64,000 bases of DNA from Lamellibrachia columna (taxonomy: Eukaryota; Annelida; Polychaeta; Sabellida; Siboglinidae). A program made the position numbers and the translations under genes. The DNA lies in NCBI GenBank assembly GCA_963662155.1, contig OY759272.1:49751566-49815565 (forward strand), in the 5' to 3' direction. Below the pieces are notes generated by a model that was not told the DNA's origin, did no database searches, and worked only from the letters and a program-made list of their open reading frames with translations. Of the stretch, positions 26,578-37,594 are shown piece after piece; position 1 is the stretch's first letter; every line of letters begins with the position of its first letter.

Positions 26578-28489
26578 TTATAATTATCTGCAGAATTTTC
26601 TGTGTGCTGCAAACGATGGCTGAATATTTCCTCTCTACCAATGTTTACTTATCCAACATACATACTTTTATTTACCTATCCAACGTACAGACTTCTATTT
26701 ACCAATCCAACATACAGACTTTCTATCACGCATCCACATAATATACTGAACTGTAGATTATCGTTAGGCCTAATTTTCAGTTAAATAACCGTGTTTCTCA
26801 CATACTGACATCGACATCGTCCAGAGAACGCCACCGTAATCGCTCTCTGACTATAGAGTTGCACTATGAGATTGAAAATGGAAAATTTCCAATTTTCTAA
26901 AGTAGGCTACAGTGCGACTGAGTCATCAACATAACAAGTCTATTTCGTTTCTTTGCAATGAAAACCCTAGGGGAGACCGGAACTAGTTGTTACAATTGTC
27001 AGGTAAAGTCACATTTTGTGACCAGTATGTTAGATGCAGTATTTCTGTCAACGTATACATCACATTTATTATTCGTTTAAATAAAATTTACCATACCATT
27101 GATAGTCCGTATTGTAGTTAAGTAGATATGTGAAGTTTCCCAGGCGTTGTCGACTGTAACAACTAGCCTCGTAAACGGAGCAAGTTCTTACATCATACGG
27201 GGCACGTTGTTACAGCAAAGATCGGGTGGATCCCTAAGCATGTGTCACGCGTATATGTTACTGTTATTACATTAATTGGATTATACACAGTATGCATATC
27301 AATGTAGGCTTTCACAGCTTCACATATTAAGCTTTTCATTTTTAGTTACCAAAGGTCACTCATTCCCCGGATTCTTGCATAACAATCAATTGTGAATGGA
27401 ATATAAATTACTGAATGGAAAATGAAACAGTGAATTGCAATATATTTATAATCTGCTTGATTGAATGATACACACACGTACACACTCACGTACACACTCA
27501 CGTACACACTCACGTACATGCGCATTGCGCACTCACATCAACGTTTCAATTAATCGTGCAATATTTATTGATTGCTCAAATAGGGCTGTGCCATAAAATA
27601 TTAACAAGATTTAACAAGATTGGCAAAACACCCAGGGGGCAAGTGGACAAGGAAGCCACTGGAATAGCGAGAATCCAACAATTGTTCACCCGCCCTTTTG
27701 AGATATTTGTTAATTTTGTTTGACGCTGCTAGCATATACAGTACCGGTTAGAAAGCAGTACGACAGGCCTCACAAGTGACCTAAAGCTTTCAGACGTCGT
27801 GATTAAATAAACGTTCTTTCAGTTATTGTCAGCTCACAACTCGCTGGCTGAGTCATCGGTACGAGCCGCCCGAGCGTTGTTACAGTTGTAACAACTTGCC
27901 CCAATACAACTGTAACAACTTGCCCCAAACACATTGTTTGTAGTTGAACGCACGTGGACGATAACACATCCCGAATTTCAGTTTAACTTCTACTTGGTAT
28001 ACTTCTACTTCTATTTAGTATAACCCCTTATACTAAATAGTAGACATGCTTCAAGTTTCATTCACGAAACATAAAAAGTGGCTTCGTGAGATGGCGTAAA
28101 CAAAACGTAACGTTTGTGATGTTATTCCATATGAAGAAGCTGCATCAGAACAACATTATAGGTGTATTGAATCAGCCATTGGCAACTGAATGATGCAACA
28201 CGTCACTGGTCTGACTTTGGCATTTTGAAAGTGACCAACTGTGGTGTCGCGTCTAAGCAACGAACATGCTGCTATAGTGGCGCCATCGAGTGGCTAGCAA
28301 TGTCTCTGGACATCGGCAAACACGGTCACCGAGTGACTTGTGGCGTCCTCTGTGTGTTCGGGCGTAATTGTGTGGGCACTGACTGAACCTACAATAATAT
28401 TGGGTCTTCTTTGTACAATTATTAATCTTCTACTACACAGTATGATGAATGAATTAGCAAAAATATGCAAATAGTCTTTCTCTAAACGT
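26578..28489. other. Intergenic, nothing recognised
   Basis: 26640-26725: three copies of a 29-bp TATCCAACATACA..ACTT unit. 27475-27515: CACGTACACACT repeats. No supportable gene. Confidence 0.5.
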
Positions 28490-29425
28490 TAAAAAAAAAA
28501 TTATGATATTTCACAAAAGAAAATCGAATCTGCTGTATTGCAAATAGATGGGACAAACATTGAATGTGTCAATGATTTTAATTTTTTAGGTATCACCATA
28601 AATATCCACTTAAATTGGGAGAGCCACATAAACAAAATAGCTAAAAAAAATTATCAAAATAATTGGAATATTAAATAAACTTAAACATGTTTTACCTTTG
28701 AATATACTGTCTATAATATATAATTATTTCATTCTTCCCTACATATATTATGGGACATTGGTGCGGGGTAATCAAGCCCATCACCTTTTTAAACTCCAAA
28801 AGAGAGCAATAAGAACAATTACTTTAAGTAAATACAATGCTCACACAGATCCCACTTACATAAAACTTAAATGTTTCAAGTTGGACGACATATACAAACT
28901 CCAACAACTCAAACTTTATTTCAAATTAATGAATAAGCTCTCACCAGAGTACTTCAATCCATACACACACATCCCATACACACACAACTTTGAAATTCAT
29001 TAATACTACAGATGTGGAAGAAATAATTTGTTTATTCCCAGAGCCACTCATGAATATGCAACAAAGTATACTAGACACAATATACTGTTAACAATACTCC
29101 AAATATTATCCTTTGAAATTTTTTTATTCACAGCCTATATGGTTTTTCCACTTACATTCAAAATGATTTTATTAAGGAATTATAAATCATGCGCTGTCTT
29201 ATTCCTAATTGTTATTTTTGTAAATCTTTAACCTAAACTACAATGGAGTCTCTTTGTACTGTAGTGATCATGTGACTATGTAATATATTATTTTGTTCTA
29301 CTTTAATAGGGTGGCTCCCATGATAGCAACATTTGATGTCTTAATGGGAGTCTCCCTGACCTATTTTGAATTTTGTTTTATAATGTTCATACATGAGACT
29401 ATAGGTCAAATAAAACACGTCTGAG
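28490..29425 (+). mobile_element. LINE 3' fragment (CR1/jockey-like), decayed
   Basis: Frames in order read IESAVLQIDGTNIECVNDFN, FLGITINIHLNWESHINKIA, then after a frameshift in an A-run FILPYIYYGTLVRGNQ, LQKRAIRTITLSKYNAHTDP and KLDDIYKLQQLKLYFKLMNK: the thumb/C-terminal part of a non-LTR reverse transcriptase. The 3' end is AATAAAACACG followed by TGAGTCTGAGTCTG short repeats. Confidence 0.8.
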
Positions 29426-29739
29426 TCTGAGTCTGTATCATTGCATTGTGTTGCAGTTATTCAGAAAAGGATGCCACAGCAACTTAAACTAGCTAAACAC
29501 ATGCAAAGATGTAGAACAATTTAGTCCTAGCAATAATTAAGGTTCCACGTACTAATACCAAGTTTTCATTTAAATATGTTGCTAATAATAATAATAATAA
29601 TAATAAAAACCAGTTTTAAGTGATTTGGAAATACGTTAATTGCTATCTTTCGATTACATCTTCATTGTACATTCCACATACAGGCCACACCTCAACCAAA
29701 ACTTCCAACCCGCTGGCCGTTAATATGATGCTATAGACA

Positions 29740-29950
29740 GGCCTCTTCAAAACAATAAACAATTCTGTCGGGCACAGTGAATTGCGGACATAGAAGAGGC
29801 AGACAGAAGAAGGTCGACAACATCAAGGAGTGGACGGGACCGAGCTTCCCAGAGAGTCTTGAAACGCCGATGGATGGGACGTAATAAATTGTGGAAACAT
29901 TGTTCCAAAATCGTTCGAGACTGAAGTGCTGCTCCAACAACAGCATTTGT
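29740..29950 (+). mobile_element. RTE-like LINE C-terminal remnant
   Basis: RQKKVDNIKEWTGPSF and its neighbours in shifted frames (RGRQ..NIKEWT..R) match the conserved tail of RTE-type ORFs. An ATGATAATAATA microsatellite follows at 29975-30015. Confidence 0.55.
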
Positions 29951-30065
29951 CAAGGGATGAGTGAAGACGAATATAATGATAATAATAATGATAATAATAA
30001 TGATAATAATAATGACAGTGGATATTTAAATTGACTGATGTTGCTTTTGAATTTTTGTTTTGCAG

Positions 30066-30177
30066 TATCGCTGATGTTGTCGTTGAATTTGAACCAACTT
30101 CCAATTTACCTTCGAACGTTCAATATGTGGATATTACCCGGCAGTCGGGTCCATCACAATATGCAATAAAGAAGAAG
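30066..30177 (+). CDS. Candidate orphan internal exon
   Basis: Bounded by a strong acceptor (TTTTTGTTTTGCAG) and a donor (AAG|GTACTA); it encodes 37 residues (IADVVVEFEPTSNLPSNVQY to AIKKK), entering in phase 2 and leaving in phase 0. Composition looks protein-coding and not repetitive. No partner exon was identified nearby; it ends 0.8 kb before the glutaredoxin-like gene. Confidence 0.3.
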
Positions 30178-30971
30178 GTACTAATGAATAATGCGATTTC
30201 AATATATCTCAGACACCATCTGCACACTGACTTCACCGTTTCATAACGAAGAGAAGATATGTGTCAACATTCAATATAATCAAAATTAAAACTAATTTCG
30301 GTTGCATTCTATACACGTATGACGTACATTCATGATGTGTTATGGTGAAAGTCAATTTGATTGGTTACCCAGATTTCGCTGTCGTAACATTAAAAATCCT
30401 AGTCTCACTTATCCTACTCTCGCTCGCCTTCGTGATTGTTCAGAGAAGTGATGGACGCAGAGATGGGGCCTCGTTGCTATATTTACTGTCACCACTCCAT
30501 TTTGTGTAGGCGTTCCCCGTGAAACGCCAGCAGCCAATCAGCGTCGTTATCGAGATGCGACACTAAACATTTCCCCCCTTTAACTCTTCAGTCGTGTCAA
30601 TATAATCAAAGTTTAAACTTAATTCAAATTGCATCGTATCAGCTGATAAAAGTTAACTCTAGTTTTAATGAATCAGCCAAATGCCCGGATGACACTGTAA
30701 TTAGCTAGTGCATACATAATTTCCGTTGTGATGAAAAGCGCATTTTGCATCCAGGCGAAGATGTGTGCGACAAACGATGGTGCCACAGCGCGGAGCGTGG
30801 ACAATCGAGGGTATGAAAATCCCAGTATTTTTCTGGGCGGTAGAGAAGGCACAAACGGTGGCGCCACATAACGGATAATCAGCAACGCTTAACTCTTTAT
30901 TATGGAGGTACGAACGTTGTTTGTTTACATAACAACCGACGAGCGGCGAACGTTGTACTTGATATGAGAGT
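30178..30971. other. Upstream of the glutaredoxin-like gene
   Basis: No TATA box is seen near ATG 30972. The phrase TCAATATAATCAAA(A/G)TTAAA occurs twice (30270, 30597), hinting at a diverged duplication of about 330 bp. Confidence 0.4.
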
Positions 30972-31196
30972 ATGGCTGGTGCTGGCGCTATACCGTTCGT
31001 TGAGAATAAACTGCACCAACGCAAGGTGATCCTTTTTGCGAAGAGTTTCGTACCCGAGTGTAAATCAGTTCGCGGCATCCTCGACTCGTACAAGATCGCA
31101 CCAGAAGAGTACGAAGTGTGTGACATCGAGTGTCGACAAGACTGCACGCAGATTGAAAACTATCTCCAGATAATATGTCTGACGAACGCAAGAACT
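30972..31196 (+). CDS. GLRX: Glutaredoxin-like gene, exon 1
   Basis: Encodes residues 1-75 including the VPEC active-site segment. It ends ...GCAAGAACT before the donor GTAAGTGTG. Confidence 0.85.
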
Positions 31197-31450
31197 GTAA
31201 GTGTGAAAGTATGAGTGGGCGTGTCTGGGGGTGTTTGGGGGTGTCTGGGGCATGGCTGGGGGTGTATGGGGCGTATCTGGGGTGTCTGGAGCGTGTCTGG
31301 TGGGTGTCTGGGGCGTGTCTGGGGGTGTGTGCGGGGTGTTTGGGTGTGTCCGTTGCAGTACGTAGTCTTAATTTCCATCTGACATCTCCCACCTGTTTTG
31401 GGGGCCAATCTCCCATGTCCTTCCTGTTTGCGGGGCAAATCTCGCACCAA

Positions 31451-31486
<36 letters not shown>

Positions 31487-32485
31487 CAGAGAGATAGACA
31501 GAGGGAGGGGAAGACAGACAGAGAGAGGGGGGGGAGAGGGGGGGGCAGATATAAACATGTAGTAATGTGTTGCTTTGTATCTGCACTGAGACCATGCCTC
31601 CATCTGAACATATACACACGTGCCGCAGAGTAGCCAAACAGGCGCGCATATTCTCCCAGTTTACTATTGTATAGACGAGCGTTTTAAACGCCGAAAACGT
31701 ACGTTTTCGCAGCCAACATGGAACCTTATAAAATGCCATGAACAGAGAAATGAACACGTATTTCAATGAACACGTATTTCATGTCCAAATGCCATGAACA
31801 GAGCAATGAACACGTATTTCATGTCCACATGCCATGAACAGAGCAATGAACACGTATTTCATGTCCACATGCCATGAACAGAGCAATGAACACGTATTTC
31901 ATGTCCAAATGCCATGAACAGAGCAATGAACACGTATTTCATGTCCACATGTATAGGTTCTATCACTAGCTACCTGACAAAAGCCATGCATAAATAACAA
32001 ATTATGACGTTTTGTGACAATATTACTCACTATTAGACAATAAACTTACTCATAATCAATTATTTGGAGCATATTTCTTCAGCTTCTTGACACCAATATG
32101 CAGATGGTATGTCACGGAATACGCATGTAAAGCGATTATAATAGTGCGTGTCACTTTAAATTCTTAGACTTAAGTTATTAGTTGTGATACAGATTGGGGT
32201 CGCAAAGAGCAAAGTTAGTTTTACATAAGCGGGAACTACGCCCCCTACTGGTGCGTTTAACCACGAGAAGCTGCATGCAAAGGGCCACGATATGCACTGT
32301 TTTTCGTAGGGACATTTTAGAAATGTCTTTCAGAAAACTGTTAACTTGCGCTGTTTGTTATGTGTCAGATGCCGCAGCTGTTTGTCAACGGCAAGTACAT
32401 TGGAGGTGAAGCAGAGATCCAGAGATTTCACGAGCAAGGAAAGCTAAAAGACATTCTGGAAGCTGCAGAAGTATTGACGGACTGA
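30972..32485 (+). CDS. GLRX: Glutaredoxin-like protein with altered active site (two exons)
   Basis: Exons 30972-31196 and 32369-32485 are joined in phase 0 (donor GTAAGT, acceptor TATGTGTCAG), giving 113 residues, close to the ~106 of animal glutaredoxin 1. The thioredoxin-fold landmarks are present: beta strand KVILFAKS followed by the active-site position, the segment after it (CKSVRGIL), the cis-proline motif spanning the splice junction (ART-MP), and the glutathione-binding IGGEAE. The usual CPYC redox motif reads VPEC: the N-terminal, normally nucleophilic cysteine is valine and tyrosine is glutamate, while the second cysteine stays (residue 35). Classical dithiol or monothiol glutaredoxin chemistry through the first cysteine is therefore not expected; glutathione binding, an altered activity or a non-catalytic role are possible. 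No signal peptide is seen, so it is probably cytosolic. The reading frame and splice sites look intact, which argues against a dead copy. Confidence 0.85.
31197..32368. other. Intron of the glutaredoxin-like gene
   Basis: 31208-31350 is GTGTCTGGGG-type degenerate repeat, 31385-31440 is a dispersed repeat also at 34600-34665, 31450-31550 is a GAGA/GACA microsatellite, and 31735-31950 is a 40-bp minisatellite. Confidence 0.7.
31735..31950. repeat. 40-bp minisatellite, about 5 copies
   Basis: Unit GCCATGAACAGAGCAATGAA + CACGTATTTCATGTCCACAT, intronic. Confidence 0.95.
32369..32485 (+). CDS. GLRX: Glutaredoxin-like gene, exon 2
   Basis: Encodes the cis-proline motif, strand LFVNGKYIGG and the C-terminal helix, ending VLTD-stop. 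Confidence 0.85.
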   Translation: MPQLFVNGKYIGGEAEIQRFHEQGKLKDILEAAEVLTD

Positions 32486-32869
32486 TAGACTTCATGCGCA
32501 GATTATAGCCAAAATTGGCTCCTTACAACCTACCAGAATTAGAATTAGTCTCCAAGCCCAAGCGAGGCGCCATCTCGTGGGGCTTGATTATTAATAATGC
32601 AAGGTGGCGCCACCTTGTGAATATAAATCATTCTATAATTCAAAAGATTTTAATGCATTATCAATTTATTATAATAATATGAACCGTACATGTAACTATC
32701 ATACTTTCAAGAACAATCAGGTAGCGTCACGCCACTACAAATCGTGACATTTGTAATGTTAGCAAGTGCTAACAAAATGTTAGGAAATAATAACAATACA
32801 CTACAGAGACATTATTAAAAAAATACTAATTGATGTGTGTTGCTTTGTTAGACTACTTCTACAGGTTGT

Positions 32870-32875
32870 AATAAA
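32870..32875 (+). terminator. Possible polyadenylation signal of the glutaredoxin-like gene
   Basis: AATAAA lies about 385 bp after the stop codon in otherwise AT-rich, featureless sequence (32486-32950), followed by T-rich DNA. Confidence 0.4.
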
Positions 32876-32954
32876 ATATTGTCATAATGTATTTTTCTGC
32901 ACGGTCATATTGCTACCACTTGCAGTTAATTGTTCGCAGTGATGACTGAATGAC

Positions 32955-33155
32955 ATTATTTTGTTTTTAAATTTATTGATTAACTAAAACATTAATAAAA
33001 CTAAGAAAATATTAAGACATGTAAATATGCAAATAATTATTTCACAGTAGACATATATATTTTACATAATGTAAATCATACTGTAAAATATATAAGCTTT
33101 TAATTACGTATCACAATTCATAAATGCTACAGTAGAATAATGCCTTGCAACTGAG
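32955..33155 (-). mobile_element. LINE 3'-UTR relic
   Basis: About 200 bp match 49085-49290 (ATTAAGACATGTAAATAT, ATATATAAGCTTT, ACGTATCACAATTCATAAAT, ACAGTAGAATAATGCCTTG) in the same orientation. The latter is part of the minus-strand LINE at 48903-50015, so this is a detached piece of the same family. Confidence 0.65.
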
Positions 33156-33279
33156 TATACATTATCACCCGTGTCGGCTATTGCCACCAATCATCGTTAT
33201 CGATGGTAGCAATTACTCTTTTTAATTTGTCAAGACAGGCGGCTGGACAAACGTCAGGCCGTCCAAAAACAACGAACAA

Positions 33280-33600
33280 TTAAATCCGAATTATTTTCTT
33301 CAGATTTTCTATACGTGTAATTCTGGTTCGTTGTCGGCCGTCACGGTTCAGCGCCCAAGCCGTACAACGGAAACTCTTCAGACCACTTGCACTATCTACA
33401 CACAGTAATAATAATGTGTGGTCGGTATCCGCCCAGAAAAAAGCGCCCACGGCGCCTAACCTATTACCAGAGGTGTATTTGACAGCAGCTATTGCAGCGC
33501 ACTTATGTTTTTTTAGGACGAGACCATTGCATGGCTCTGTGTCCAAAACATATTGTTTTCCATTAAAAACGGTAACTTTATCGGTTGCGCTGGTTGACAT
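33280..33600 (-). CDS. Hypothetical 106-residue protein with TATA promoter
   Basis: An uninterrupted frame starts at ATG 33600 (MSTSATDKVTVFNGKQ) and ends IENLKKIIRI-stop. Composition is protein-like, with a hydrophobic core (AAIAAVKY, GAVGAFFWADTDHTLLLLCV) and a basic C-terminus, and it does not come from a tandem repeat. A TATA box lies about 45 bp upstream. I do not recognise the family; it could be a short single-exon gene, a first exon or a decayed element ORF. No clear polyadenylation signal follows. Confidence 0.4.
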   Translation of the reverse strand: MSTSATDKVTVFNGKQYVLDTEPCNGLVLKKHKCAAIAAVKYTSGNRLGAVGAFFWADTDHTLLLLCVDSASGLKSFRCTAWALNRDGRQRTRITRIENLKKIIRI

Positions 33601-33617
33601 GTCAGCCCTCGGTCATT

Positions 33618-33655
33618 CGGAGAAATCATCAGATTCTCCAACTTTTATATAACAC
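33618..33655 (-). promoter_or_regulatory. TATA box upstream of the 106-codon ORF
   Basis: TATATAAAAG at 33651-33642 on the minus strand; predicted transcription start near 33620, just ahead of ATG 33600. Confidence 0.45.
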
Positions 33656-33880
33656 ATTCTGGGTAAACCGCTGGCGTGATATTCTTGATTTTAGTTGCAC
33701 ATGGCTAGTTTTTGTTATCTCTTAGGTGCATAGCCCCAAAACCATGACTTTTGTTTCGCTTTAATACGGTCAATGGTGGACCCTACCGGACCTCCAGCAG
33801 AGGAATGCAAAATTCGTATAAATCCGCCCGCCCACAATAGAATTTCTGATGTTAGTGCTATATTTAATATCATAACAAGT

Positions 33881-34331
33881 TTCGACCGGTTAAAACAGTT
33901 CTGATAATTCAGTAGAGCGCTTTGTCAGCAGACCATATTCTGCTGCATCAGCAGATTTCAACGAGAACTGGTTTCGACCGGTCAAAACAGTTCTGATGAT
34001 TCAGTAGAGCGCTTTGTCAGCAGACCATATTCTGCTGCCTCAGCAGATTTCAACGAGAACTGGTTTCGACCGGTCAAAACAGTTCTGATGATTCAGTAGA
34101 GCGCTTTGTCAGCAGACCATATTCTGCTGCATCAGCAGATTTCAACGAGAACTGGTTTCGACCGGTCAAAACAGTTCTGATGATTCAGTAGAGCGCTTTG
34201 TCAGCAGACCATATTCTGCTGCATCAGCAGATTTCAACGAGAACTGGTTTCGACCGGTCAAAACAGTTCTGATGATTCAGTAGAGCGCTTTGTCAGCAGA
34301 CCATATTCTGCTGCCTCAGCAGATTTCAACG
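33881..34331. repeat. 92-bp tandem repeat x5
   Basis: Unit starts TTCGACCGGTCAAAACAGTT and ends TTTCAACGAGAACTGGT. It contains the palindrome GACCGGTC and the near-palindrome TGCTGCATCAGCA. It lies between two outward-facing TATA boxes. Confidence 0.95.
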
Positions 34332-34334
34332 CCT

Positions 34335-34412
34335 GTGATTGGCCACACATAATCAAGTGACGGTTGAACAGGTTGTATATAAACACGGCAGAACACGGGG
34401 ACTTTTGCAGTC
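34335..34412 (+). promoter_or_regulatory. Putative CCAAT/TATA core promoter
   Basis: GATTGGCC (inverted CCAAT) at 34337-34344, TATATAAA at 34376-34383 and an initiator-like CAGTCC near 34409 have classical spacing and face right. Downstream, 34410-34570 has a 47-codon open stretch without an ATG start but no recognisable gene; the gene may be lost or unrecognised. Confidence 0.4.
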
Positions 34413-34599
34413 CGATCATCTTTCGCTACGATAAACAACTTCGGTACGAGGACCGAGAAGTGCTATTTTTAACTCCTGTAGCGTAAAACGTACACGTGCG
34501 GCTGTCGCTGCCGCTATCGCAGCTATTTGTGTGACAAGAAATGGGAGGTTGGTCCTAAACAATTGTGGGAGGTGAATGTTTAACCTCCAAAATAGGCGG

Positions 34600-34668
34600 G
34601 AGGTGGGAGATGGACTATTGCCGGGAGGTTGGCCCCCCAAAACAGGTGGGAAATGGGAGGTTAAGACC
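34600..34668 (+). repeat. Dispersed repeat fragment
   Basis: GGGAGGTTGGCCCCCCAAAA CAGGTGGGA matches the reverse complement of 31388-31425 in the glutaredoxin intron. Family unknown. 34670-35030 shows only CTGCTG-rich sequence. Confidence 0.5.
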
Positions 34669-35064
34669 CCTGCCAGACTCTCATTATTGTCATGTGTGTG
34701 TATATAATTATTGTAATAGATGTAGTGTAAAGTGTGTACTGTCCTGCACTTATGTACTGCCCTACAGTTATCTACTTATGTAATATATTTGTAATTATTT
34801 GTAAACACCCCTGAATCTATATTTAGAGAGATGTCATGCATAAAGAAATTTTATTTTATTGTATTGCTGCTGTAGTGTTGTATCAGAAATACCAACAATT
34901 TAATGGGCGCTGCTGGCGTTGCCGCAGCTGGGCTGCTGATGTCAGTGATATTTTAAACTCTGCTGCTGGAGTAAACAACGCAGGCGCTGCTGCTGTTGCT
35001 GGGCTGTTGGTATCAGTGATGAATGTAACCCGGCTGCTGGAGTGGAGCTCGATAGTGTTGTGGT

Positions 35065-37394
35065 CTGGGTTGAAAAAAATCATGATTTTTTTTAATCGGA
35101 TTTTTTTAATTTATTTATTTTTTACATCTGGTATATAGATATTTATATATATATGTTTATATTTATAAACTCTTTCAAACATGTTCTATTCAAATTTATT
35201 TGGGTACTTGTCTTAACAGAGGGTACTTGATTTTTGCTTAAGTTATATAAAGACATTAGGCAATGTCCACAAGGCCTCACCCCCTGTAGTTGCATAATCT
35301 GTCTTGGAAAGGAATGCATATTGTGTGTCTGCGGCTGTAGCAGTGCTAATTATTGTTTGCTGAGAGGATGGATTAGCACCTGTCCAGGACTCTGTGTACT
35401 CTATGACTCTCCAACCAGACTGCAAACTGGTACAGCAGGGGTGAGATTTAGCAAGTCATGGAAGGTAGCCAATCGGGCTACCAACCTTGCAAAGTGAAGT
35501 AGCCCGGCAGCTTCTTAGGTAGCCCACTTGCTAATCAATACTTTGATGTTAGAAAGTAAATACTTTGATGATAGAATGAATGTATGAACGACATCAACGA
35601 CAAATATAAAAAACAATTTTGAAACATATATTTTCAAGGCAAAATCAATACAATGTGATACATAATACTGAATAAAATACAGTATACAACTGTACACATG
35701 TGACAGGTTGTTTTGCTTTCATAACATGGTACACCAACAATCTGCGCGAAAAGTCTCCAAGGCCAAGCGTCACAGGACATCAGGTCCTGTGAACTGAACA
35801 AGCGTCACAGGACATCAGGTCCTGTGAACTTAACAGTTTTGCTGATTTTTTTACAGGACCTGATTTTACTCTAGCTTAGAGAAACTTTAACCAGTTTCCT
35901 GATTAATTCACCAGAAGCGCTCCGCACACCATGTAGGTCCTAGATATATCTAACTATAATCGAGATAGCTTGTTTGTTTGTATGTTTATATATGGTTATG
36001 TTCACGTTTTTCTCCTAAACGGCTTGCACCTCGGGCGCCAAACTTATAGGGATTAATCTACCACCCCACGAATGAAACGTAACGCCTTTATTTTTTTTCA
36101 AAATACCCCATATATCAAGGGCTCTTAGCGGTTTATGGCAAATCAAATGTTCGCTGCGTAAAACGTTAAGTTCCAACAATCGCAGAAACTACGCGTGCCG
36201 CTGTGAATATTCGGTTCGTAAACCGTTTGAGAGTACGTAGCACCATATGGGCGGTTTATATTAATTATAGTAGAAATCACGCAACCACCCGATACACAAG
36301 ACAGTAGAAAGCAGATATTCTACTATTCTACAACCAACACAAGTATCCATGCCCATGCCATGGCATGGGTCAATATTCACGTGACCTTCGTTTGGACATG
36401 CAACGAGAATTGTATCACGTGCGTGACGCGGTTATTTCTGGTAATACGTTAATTCGAGCGTATTGATGGCATATTGTCCTGAGGCATTTGGTAAACATTG
36501 CTATCATGACTGTCACGTATGAACTACCACGTTATCCCGTCCTGGGGACGGGCATTTTTGCTAGTATATATATATATAAAAGTGGCGCCACGCGGCACCA
36601 AGACTATTAACATGGCCGGTTATTATTTCAGTGTATAATGACCGTTCAGTTACATTTTGAGCGTCGATGTGGTTGATAAAAAATACAATGAATGCTCCCA
36701 ATTGATATCGCTTCGGCTACGGTTTGGCAACGTTTCTTGCAATGTCAAACGTGTCACAAAATCGCTATTTATGGTTAACATAAATGCGATATAGCCAGGA
36801 CAACACTTCTGAGATGTTTATTAACATTCCGTTTATTTTTGCTGGGTCTAAAATAATGTAGCTCCGTAAATATTTCGAGTCGCCATGCGGGCTACTGTTG
36901 TCAAAAATTGAAGTCGCCCGAAGCCATTTTTCGGCGCCAGTGGCGACCGCTAAATCTCACCCCTGTACAGTATTAAACAATTGTCACCAAAACTGTCTCA
37001 CATGAGTCAACATACTGAATTGGCAACAACTAGCACCAGCTCTAAGTGGACTTTAACTCAGGGCTTCTGACTTGAAAAGATACTTCCTCTTGAAGACAAG
37101 TTTGTGTGGCTTCACTGGCACTGCATTCAGAAAGGGAATAGCTCAAACATACACAATGTCATAAAATATTTGACTATCAGGCTATCTGGTGACAATAAAA
37201 CTACACAAGTGTGCACACATTGTGCTTTTGTAAAAAAAGATACAAAACTTTGTTGATCTCAATGCTTGTAAACAATTATTTGTGTTAAATTCATATTAAT
37301 CAGCGATAAAAAAAATCTGAAATAAAAAGTCATAAATCAATTATTTTTTATTTTTTGGAGTGATTTAAATCATGATTTAAATCAAACAACCCTG
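35065..37394. mobile_element. hAT-type DNA transposon with 8-bp target duplication
   Basis: Left end CTGGGTTGAAAAAAATCATG; right end, reversed, CAGGGTTGTTTGATTTAAAT CATG. Both are flanked by GTTGTGGT (35057-35064 and 37395-37402), a perfect 8-bp target-site duplication. No transposase frame survives; a degenerate AQC..TC..L..SPDSL stretch on the minus strand near 37200 may be a BED-finger relic. Another element is nested inside. Confidence 0.8.
35436..36965. mobile_element. 1.53-kb terminal-inverted-repeat element nested in the hAT element
   Basis: Ends CAGGGGTGAGATTTAGC (35436-35452) and its exact reverse complement (36949-36965), flanked by TACAG on both sides. Sub-ends have inverted GTAGCCC/GGGCTAC-like words. 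It has no transposase frame, so it is non-autonomous. Inside are an 18-bp palindrome at 36352-36369 and two 33-bp copies with arms ACAGGAC/GTCCTGT at 35767-35835. Confidence 0.75.
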
Positions 37395-37594
37395 GTTGTG
37401 GTTAGACACCGGACTCTCAATCAGAGAATCTCGGAGAACCCAGGTTCGAATCCTTCAGCTGCCGTTTCGAATCATTGGCAATTTCTTTCACCCCGCTTTG
37501 CCTCAGTTCACTCAGCTGTATAAATGAGTACCTGGCAGTAGACAGTGATGGGATTATAAGAATGATCAGCTTTCGCGCAGCAATTGCACCGTGG

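Larger units (their letters stand above)
35030..37592 (+). mobile_element. tRNA-derived SINE split by a transposon
   Basis: Left piece GGAGCTCGATAGTGTTGTGGT (to 35064) continues at 37395 with GTTGTGGTTAGACACCGGAC, anticodon-like TCTCAATC, then B-box GGTTCGAATCC at 37443 and the body shared with the SINE at 23975-24262. TAGTGTTGTGG fits the A-box. The 3' tail is missing; a 12-bp array starts at 37595. Confidence 0.7.

Noticed and set aside
30988..31617. 209-codon minus-strand frame opposite the glutaredoxin-like gene
   Set aside because: Shadow of exon 1 plus intronic G-rich and GA-rich repeats.
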